From VRUE01 sp963705635 (GTDB lineage: Bacteria; Actinomycetota; Thermoleophilia; Solirubrobacterales; 70-9): a DNA stretch of 64,000 nucleotides. The position numbers and the translations under genes were made by a program. This document shows, one piece after another, positions 59,104-64,000 of this stretch; position 1 is the stretch's first letter; the number at the start of each line of letters is the position of its first letter. Where the stretch lies: positions 1,116,001 through 1,180,000 of the forward strand of contig CAVPKH010000004.1 in assembly GCA_963705635.1 (NCBI GenBank). Direction: 5' to 3'. The notes beneath the pieces are model-generated. The model was not told the DNA's origin. It did not search any database and saw only the letters and a list, made by a program, of their open reading frames with translations.

Positions 59104-60672
59104 ATGGAGAGCGCAGCGGTTCCATCGTCCGACAGACCAGGAGCGGCAGCACCCCGTGTTCCCAGCAGTGGCGACAAGGGCCTGAAGAAGAACGCGATCG
59201 GCTTCGTCTCCAGCGTCGTCATCGGGGTCGCCTCGACCGCGCCCGGCTACAGCCTCGCCGCCACACTCGGCTTCATCGCTGCCGCCGTCGCCCTGCAGTC
59301 GCCGGCGGTGCTGCTGATCAGCTTCATCCCGATGTTCCTCGTCGCCGCCGGCTACTACTACATGAACAAGGCCGATCCCGACTGCGGCACCAGCTTCTCC
59401 TGGGTGACCAAGGCAATGGGACCTCAGCTCGGCTGGATCGCGGGCTGGACGATCGTCGTCGCCGACGTGATCGTGATGGCCAACCTGGCCCAGATCGCCG
59501 GCCTCTACACCTTCGAACTCTTCAGCTGGACCTCGGCTGCCGAATCGACCGCCGCGGTGACCGCGGTCGGGGTGGTCTGGATCGCGATCATGACCGCGAT
59601 CGTCGTGATCGGAATAGAGCTCTCGGCGCGCACCCAGGTCGGGCTGCTGGCGGCGGAGATCCTCACCCTTGCCATCTTCGCCGTCGTCGCCCTGATCAAG
59701 GTCTATTCCGGCGATGCCCTCGCCGGCTCGATTGACCCCAGCCTCTCCTGGATCAACCCCTTCAGCCTCAGCCCGAGCGAGATCTCCGCTGGGATGCTGC
59801 TCGCCGTCTTCATCTACTGGGGCTGGGACACCACGGCGACGGTCAACGAGGAGACCGAGAACCCCGACGAGGCGCCGGGGCGGGCGACCGTGGTCAGCAC
59901 CCTGATCCTGCTCGGCATCTACCTCATAGTCGCGATCGCGGCCCAGGCCTACGCCGGGGTCGACCAGCTGGTCGAAAACCAGGAAGACGTGCTCAGCTCA
60001 CTCGGCACCGAGGTATTCGGCAGTCCGCTGGACAAGATCCTGATCATCGCTGTCCTCTCCTCAGCGGCGGCGTCGACGCAGACGACGATCTTGCCGACGG
60101 CGCGCACGACGCTCTCGATGGCGCGCGCCAACGCGATGCCGAAGAGCCTCGGCAAGGTCCACCCGCGATTCCTCACCCCGCACATCTCGACCGTGTTGAT
60201 GGGCGTCGCCTCGATCGTCTGGTATGTCGGCCTCACCCTGGTCAGCGAAGACATCCTCTTCGACTCGCTGGCAGCGCTGGGCCTGATGATCTCCTTCTAC
60301 ATCGGCCTTACCGGCTTCGCCTGCGCGATCTACTACCGGCGCGAGATCTTCCGCAGCATCAAGAACTTCTTCTTCGTTGGGCTCGGACCGCTGATCGGCG
60401 GCTTGATCCTCTTCTACCTTCTGATCAAGAACGGGATCGAACTCTCCGACCCGGCCAACTCCGAATCGGGCAACTCCTGGTTCGGGATCGGGCCACCGCT
60501 TGTGATCGCCGCCTTCTTCCTTGTCCTCGGAGTGCTGCTGATGTTCGTCCAGTGGCGCAAGGTTCCGGAGTTCTTCAAGCGCAAGCCCGAGGTGGCGCCG
60601 GCCGGATTCCTTGAGGGCGAAGCGACGCTGGAGCCGGTCCCGATTGCTCGCGACAGAGGAGGAGGAAGCTGA
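59104..60672 (+). CDS. APC-family amino acid/amine permease
   Basis: The protein has 522 residues and about 12 to 13 helices. The N-terminal helix carries the APC signature IGFVSSVVIGVASTAPGYSL, and helix 6 has IYWGWDTTATVNEETENPDEA, a typical substrate-site helix and acidic loop. It is divergent from the aminotransferase operon and followed within 2 bp by a universal stress protein gene. The transported substrate is probably an amine or amino acid broken down by this cluster (putrescine is the best guess). A proton-coupled mechanism is likely. Confidence 0.9.
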   Translation: MESAAVPSSDRPGAAAPRVPSSGDKGLKKNAIGFVSSVVIGVASTAPGYSLAATLGFIAAAVALQSPAVLLISFIPMFLVAAGYYYMNKADPDCGTSFSWVTKAMGPQLGWIAGWTIVVADVIVMANLAQIAGLYTFELFSWTSAAESTAAVTAVGVVWIAIMTAIVVIGIELSARTQVGLLAAEILTLAIFAVVALIKVYSGDALAGSIDPSLSWINPFSLSPSEISAGMLLAVFIYWGWDTTATVNEETENPDEAPGRATVVSTLILLGIYLIVAIAAQAYAGVDQLVENQEDVLSSLGTEVFGSPLDKILIIAVLSSAAASTQTTILPTARTTLSMARANAMPKSLGKVHPRFLTPHISTVLMGVASIVWYVGLTLVSEDILFDSLAALGLMISFYIGLTGFACAIYYRREIFRSIKNFFFVGLGPLIGGLILFYLLIKNGIELSDPANSESGNSWFGIGPPLVIAAFFLVLGVLLMFVQWRKVPEFFKRKPEVAPAGFLEGEATLEPVPIARDRGGGS

Positions 60673-60673
60673 G

Positions 60674-61093
60674 ATGGGCCAGATCGTTGTCGGCTACGAC
60701 GGTTCGGACTGCAGCAGGGCGGCGCTGGCGGAGGGGCTGCGGATGGCGCAAGGCCTGGGCGACGAAGTGGTCGTCGTTTTCGGCTACGCGCCGCCGGGGC
60801 TCTGGGGTGGCGAGATCGTCGAACATGAGGAGGCGATTGAAGAGCGGGGCACGAAGGTGTTGGATGAGGCCAAGCACCAGGCCGAGGCCGCCGGGGCCTC
60901 GGTGGAGCGGGAGATGGTGGCGAAGAAGCCCTCGGAGGCGATTGTCGAGGTGGCCGACAGGCGGGATGCGCGGATGATCGTGGTCGGCAGCTACGCCGAC
61001 CCCCCGCTCAAGGGCATGATCCTTGGGTCGACCCCTAACAAGTTGCTGCACATCGCCGACCGGCCTGTGCTCGTGGTGCCAGCTCAGAGATAG
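60674..61093 (+). CDS. Universal stress protein (UspA family)
   Basis: From ATG 60674 (GQIVVGYDGSDCSRAALAEG) the protein is 139 residues. The nucleotide-binding motif ARMIVVGSYADPPLKGMILGS-like segment ends in LLHIADRPVLVVP, the typical ATP-binding Usp end (G-2x-G-9x-G-type loop). GAGGAGGAAG precedes the start, and it follows the permease by 2 bp. Usp proteins tied to APC permeases are a common pair. Confidence 0.92.
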   Translation: MGQIVVGYDGSDCSRAALAEGLRMAQGLGDEVVVVFGYAPPGLWGGEIVEHEEAIEERGTKVLDEAKHQAEAAGASVEREMVAKKPSEAIVEVADRRDARMIVVGSYADPPLKGMILGSTPNKLLHIADRPVLVVPAQR

Positions 61094-61116
61094 CGCAGCG
61101 GGGATGTCCCCTCGCC

Positions 61117-62514
61117 CTACCTGCCGATGTGGAAGCCGATTAGCTCTGGGATGCGGGCGAGCAGAGAGCTGATTGGGTCGGGCCTGCTGCCGGCTAGCTC
61201 GGATTGCTCCTTGCGCACTATTCCCGCTCGGATCGCTTCGCCGCCGATCCAGCTGAAGGGCTCGGGGGGGACGCGGGGGGGCGACGGGTCGATGAATGGA
61301 AGCTGGGAGGGTTCGTCTCGCCGGTCCAGGGCCAGGGAGGCGAGGGCTCGGGCCACCATGTAAGAGGGGCCGACGCCGTTGCCGGTGTAGCCAGCGGCGG
61401 CGAAGGCGCGGCCGCCGCGCAGGGGGAGGACCAGCGGCAGGTGGGTCGGCGAGGCGTCGATCGGGCCGCCCCAGGCGTGGGTGATGGACTTGCCCCCGAG
61501 GCCGGGGAAGTATCTCCAGAGGTGGGCTGCCGCCTCGGAGACCACTGCGGCGTCGAGCTCGGCGCGGCCGTGCGGGCGGGCACCCATCGCGATCCGGCCG
61601 CCGCCCCAGCCGAAGGCGATGCGGCCGTCGGGGGTGGTGCGGAAGTAGTCGATCAGGGCGCGGCTGTCGGTGATGCACTCGCCCCCGGTCCAGCCGACCT
61701 CCTCCAGCAAGTCCGGCACCGGCTCGGTGAGGACGACGTGGGAGGAGGCGACGGTGAGGCTCTGCCGCAACGGCCCACGCGGCGCCTTCGCCGCGACCCC
61801 AACCGCGAGCAGCGCCGAGCGCGCCCGCACGACCCCAGCGGCAGTGTGCGCCTCGACCCCACCGGGCAAGGCCGCGAGCCGGGTTACGGGCGAACGCTCG
61901 CAGACCTCGACGCCGCGAGCCCGCAGCCGACCCCGCAGGCCCAGCCCCAGCCGCGCCGGCTGCACCGTTGCCGCTCCGGGAAAAAAGGCACCGGCTCGAA
62001 AAGCGGGTGAGGCACAGCGGTCGGCCACCTGCGTCGGCGAAAGCGGCTCAATCGCATCGTCCGCACCAAGCTCCCGACAGGCAGCCAGCGCCTCGGCCCA
62101 AGCGCCATCGTGCGCCTCCGCGCTGGAGACCTGCAGATACCCGCTCGGCCTGAACCAAGCGTCGACCCCCTCGGCCTCGCAGAACCCCCCGATCCCCACC
62201 ACGGCGGCCTCCGCCGCCCGGGCCACCGCAAGCGCCCCAGCATCTCCCCACCGCCGCCGCATATTCGGCAGCGAGAACCACATCACGTTGCAGAACCCCC
62301 CGTTCCGCCCACTGGGCCCGAACCCACACCGATCGGCCTCGAGCAACACCACCTGCGTCTCCGGCTCTAGTTGCTTGAGATGCCAGGCGGCCCACATCCC
62401 CGTGTAACCACCACCGATGACAACAACATCAGCACTCCGCTCCCCGACAAGCTCCGCAGCAACCTCCACGGCGGGTGCCTCCCCAAGCCAGTACCCATGG
62501 GCGTCGTGCTTCAC
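61117..62514 (-). CDS. FAD-dependent amine/amino-acid oxidoreductase (PuuB-like DAO family)
   Basis: From GTG 62514 the first residues VKHDAHGYWLGEAP resemble gamma-glutamylputrescine oxidoreductases. The FAD-binding motif is DVVVIGGGYTGMWAAWHLKQ, then LEADRCGFGPSGRNGGF and a C-terminal AFAAAGYTGNGVGPSYMVA. It is 465 residues, the usual DAO length. It probably oxidises a secondary or primary amine with release of an aldehyde, feeding the same aldehyde dehydrogenase. It is convergent with the Usp gene and divergent from the enolase-like gene across palindrome E5. Confidence 0.87.
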   Translation of the reverse strand: MKHDAHGYWLGEAPAVEVAAELVGERSADVVVIGGGYTGMWAAWHLKQLEPETQVVLLEADRCGFGPSGRNGGFCNVMWFSLPNMRRRWGDAGALAVARAAEAAVVGIGGFCEAEGVDAWFRPSGYLQVSSAEAHDGAWAEALAACRELGADDAIEPLSPTQVADRCASPAFRAGAFFPGAATVQPARLGLGLRGRLRARGVEVCERSPVTRLAALPGGVEAHTAAGVVRARSALLAVGVAAKAPRGPLRQSLTVASSHVVLTEPVPDLLEEVGWTGGECITDSRALIDYFRTTPDGRIAFGWGGGRIAMGARPHGRAELDAAVVSEAAAHLWRYFPGLGGKSITHAWGGPIDASPTHLPLVLPLRGGRAFAAAGYTGNGVGPSYMVARALASLALDRRDEPSQLPFIDPSPPRVPPEPFSWIGGEAIRAGIVRKEQSELAGSRPDPISSLLARIPELIGFHIGR

Positions 62515-62530
62515 GAGGAACGAGTCTGCC

Positions 62531-62608
62531 AGGGCGAACGGGTGGGGTCCCCAGGACACTCAAGCGCGGCTCCTGCCGCGCGTCCTGGGGACCCCACCCG
62601 TTCGCCCT
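62531..62608. repeat. Nested palindrome E5 (class A), perfect 27-bp outer arms
   Basis: Arms 62531-62557 and 62582-62608 are perfectly complementary. Bulge ACTCAA (62558-62563), inner hairpin GCGCGGC-TCCT-GCCGCGC (62564-62581). It fills 78 of the 109 bp between two divergent genes. The likely -10 (TACACT, 62611-62616) of the plus-strand gene starts 3 bp after it. Confidence 0.9.
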
Positions 62609-62623
62609 CATACACTCTCGCCC

Positions 62624-63685
62624 GTGCCCTCCTTCGACGCCCTCGCAAGCCTGCCCCTGGAGATCGAGGGCTACGAGCTGCAGCCGCTGGAGCTTCAGCT
62701 CCCAGGGTTCGAACGCCTCTGCACCGTGATCCACCTCTGGGGAGCCGGCGAGGACGGCCTCGGCGAGGACGTCACCTATGACGCTGTCGACCACATCGCC
62801 TTTCAGGACGCTGGCCCGAATCTCGACCTCACCGGCTTCGCCACCCTGGGCGAGTTCTGCGCGCTGATCGGCGACCTCGACACCTTCCCCGCCGAGCCCC
62901 AGCGCGACGTCTCGCGGCTCTACCGCCGCTGGGCCTTCGAGTCGGCAGCGCTGGACCTGGCGCTGCGCCAGGCTGGCAAGGGGCTCGCCGAGGCGCTCGG
63001 CCGCGAGCCCCGTCCGGTCAACTTCGTCGCCTCGATGCGCTTGGGCACCGAAGACACCCCTTCCTCACTGGCGCCGCTGCGCAAGAAGCTCGAGCGCTAC
63101 CCGACCCTCCGCTTCAAGCTCGACCCGGTCAACGACTGGACCGACGAGCTGATCGCCGAGCTGATCGAGACCGGGGCCGTCGACTCGCTCGACCTCAAGG
63201 GTCAGTACAAGGGCACGGTCGTCGACGTCGAGACCGACCCAGAGCTCTACGCGAAGCTGATCGGGGCCTTCCCCGATGCCTGGCTGGAGGACCCCGACGT
63301 CAACGACGAGACGCGGCCGATCCTCGAGCCGGTCCGCGACCGCCTCACCTGGGACGCGCCGATCCACTCGATCGCCGACATCGAGGCGCTGCCCTGGGCG
63401 CCGAAGATGGTCAACATCAAGCCCTCGCGCGTCGGCGGCCTGCGGGCGCTCTGCGACGCCTACGACTACTGCGCCGAGCGCGGCATCGGCGCCTACGGCG
63501 GCGGTCAGTGGGAGCTCGGTGTCGGTCGCGGCCAGATCCAGGTGCTCGCCTCGCTCTTCCACCCCGACAGCGCCAACGACACCGCCCCCCGCGGCTACAA
63601 CGAAGCGGAGCCGGTGGCGGGGCTGCCGGTCAGCCCGCTGGAGCCAAAGCTGAGCCCGAAGGGATTCCGCTGGGAGGAAGGGTGA
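62624..63685 (+). CDS. Enolase-superfamily (mandelate racemase/MLE-like) protein
   Basis: The protein has 353 residues with a capping N-terminal domain and a barrel with TLRFKLDPVNDWTDELIAEL, VDSLDLKGQYKG, WLEDPDVND, MVNIKPSRVGG and AYGGGQWELGVGRGQIQVLA. These match the C-terminal barrel strands of the muconate-lactonizing group, although the metal ligands are not fully canonical. Substrate unknown. GTG 62624 has no Shine-Dalgarno and lies 7 nt after a TACACT -10 box, so leaderless expression is likely. Its stop lies in the left arm of palindrome E6. Confidence 0.8.
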   Translation: MPSFDALASLPLEIEGYELQPLELQLPGFERLCTVIHLWGAGEDGLGEDVTYDAVDHIAFQDAGPNLDLTGFATLGEFCALIGDLDTFPAEPQRDVSRLYRRWAFESAALDLALRQAGKGLAEALGREPRPVNFVASMRLGTEDTPSSLAPLRKKLERYPTLRFKLDPVNDWTDELIAELIETGAVDSLDLKGQYKGTVVDVETDPELYAKLIGAFPDAWLEDPDVNDETRPILEPVRDRLTWDAPIHSIADIEALPWAPKMVNIKPSRVGGLRALCDAYDYCAERGIGAYGGGQWELGVGRGQIQVLASLFHPDSANDTAPRGYNEAEPVAGLPVSPLEPKLSPKGFRWEEG

Positions 63686-63781
63686 GGGCCGGGTGCCCCC
63701 TCGCCCGTCCAATCGTCGGTCTAATGAGACCGACGATTTGAGTATCCGCCCGTCCGAGGTGGCACCCGGCCCTCACCCTTC
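63677..63781. repeat. Nested palindrome E6 (class B), 27-bp outer arms
   Basis: Arms 63677-63703 and 63755-63781 differ from perfect pairing at one position. Linker CCCGTCCA (63704-63711), inner stem ATCGTCGGTC/GACCGACGAT with loop TAATGA (63712-63737), then TTGAGTATCCGCCCGTC (63738-63754). It shares the inner architecture and TTGAGTATCCGCC with E1 at 41.7 kb, while four inner-stem pairs are changed with compensation. Confidence 0.88.
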
Positions 63782-63850
63782 GGGCGGCCGAATTTCGGGA
63801 TTCAGCTACGTTGCGGTCAGATCGCCCGCCCGCCGAGTAAGGAGAGATTG

Positions 63851-64000
63851 ATGGCTGAGAAAAGTTTTGCTGATGCTCTCAACGAGCAGATCGCCAACGA
63901 GTTCGCCGCCTCGCAGCAGTACGTCGGCGCGGCCGTCTACTACGACGCTGAAACGCTGCCCCGCCTCGCCGCCTTCTTCTACCGGCAGGCGCTGGAGGAG
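63851..64000 (+). CDS. Ferritin, N-terminal part (cut by window end)
   Basis: The visible 50 residues (MAEKSFADALNEQIANEFAA, then SQQYVGAAVYYDAETLPRLA) are the first helix and start of the second of a non-haem ferritin, with the ferroxidase Glu in NEFAASQQY. AAGGAGAG precedes the ATG. The rest is outside the window, so the full length and active site cannot be checked. Iron storage is the expected role. The 70 bp between palindrome E6 and this gene probably contain its promoter. Confidence 0.85.
   Translation, partial: MAEKSFADALNEQIANEFAASQQYVGAAVYYDAETLPRLAAFFYRQALEE

Noticed and set aside
62700..62720. GGTTCGAA-like stretch resembling a tRNA T arm
   Set aside because: Inside the enolase-superfamily coding region; no acceptor stem or anticodon arm around it.
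41719..63781. Interpretation of the repeated hairpins as a CRISPR array or simple IS ends
   Set aside because: Copies are kilobases apart, no cas genes or transposase are present, and there are no clear target-site duplications.

Overview
The window is very GC-rich, with densely packed genes, many 1-4 bp overlaps, GTG/TTG starts and actinobacterial hallmarks: a fused PafB-PafC type WYL regulator, an ECF sigma/RskA pair, an AccE-like small protein, a LMW-PTP ArsC and SigK-like promoter logic. It most likely comes from an actinobacterium of the Thermoleophilia/Solirubrobacterales type. That placement is inferred from gene content, not from a marker gene. I see no phage, plasmid, transposase or CRISPR array. 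One tRNA gene (tRNA-Phe, GAA) is present.

Layout. 0-14 kb: DJ-1/PfpI protein, secreted DUF1906 protein, penicillin-acylase-like Ntn hydrolase, delta-60 repeat protein, MBL hydrolase, PafBC-like regulator, two polytopic membrane proteins (GT-C-like) and a YhaM-like HD exonuclease. 14-18 kb: FkbM methyltransferase, then a toxic-ion region: two CrcB fluoride-channel subunits behind a probable fluoride riboswitch, divergent from arsR - aquaporin - arsC with an AT-rich operator. 18-30 kb: FAH and SDR enzymes, alpha/beta hydrolase, M48 protease, tRNA-Phe, GH15-like protein, methyltransferase, SLOG protein, DUF1998-type helicase, a frameshifted folP-like gene, HAD phosphatase and DtxR regulator. 30-33 kb: two secreted/anchored ferritin-like proteins followed by ECF sigma and anti-sigma factor. 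33-42 kb: aminotransferase, sucCD, HAD, sulfatase, biotin-dependent acyl-CoA carboxylase alpha chain and PHP phosphoesterase. 42-50 kb: NHL-repeat protein, assimilatory sulfate reduction operon (rhodanese, sulfite reductase, APS reductase, ATP sulfurylase, APS kinase), dodecin and an AccE-like protein. 50-64 kb: tandem TetR fusion, RTX-repeat protein, a putrescine/amine catabolic cluster (gamma-aminobutyraldehyde dehydrogenase, alanine dehydrogenase, PucR regulator, class III aminotransferase, APC permease, Usp, FAD amine oxidoreductase), an enolase-superfamily protein and the start of a ferritin.

How genes work together: the aminotransferase probably moves amino groups from a diamine to pyruvate. 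Alanine dehydrogenase would recycle the alanine and the aldehyde dehydrogenase would oxidise the aldehyde, under PucR control. The sulfur genes take sulfate through APS to sulfite and sulfide. The arsenic trio and the fluoride channels together form a small detoxification island.

The most unusual signal is not a gene. At least six intergenic nested palindromes (67-105 bp) share a fixed asymmetric TTGAGT/ACTCAA bulge and a short inner hairpin, but have different outer arms. Base changes in the stems are compensated, including all four combinations of two covarying positions. Two further palindrome types lie partly inside coding sequence (N-terminus of a ferritin-like protein, C-terminus of alanine dehydrogenase). 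They look like a structured, dispersed repeat family that may be mobile, may act in RNA, or both.
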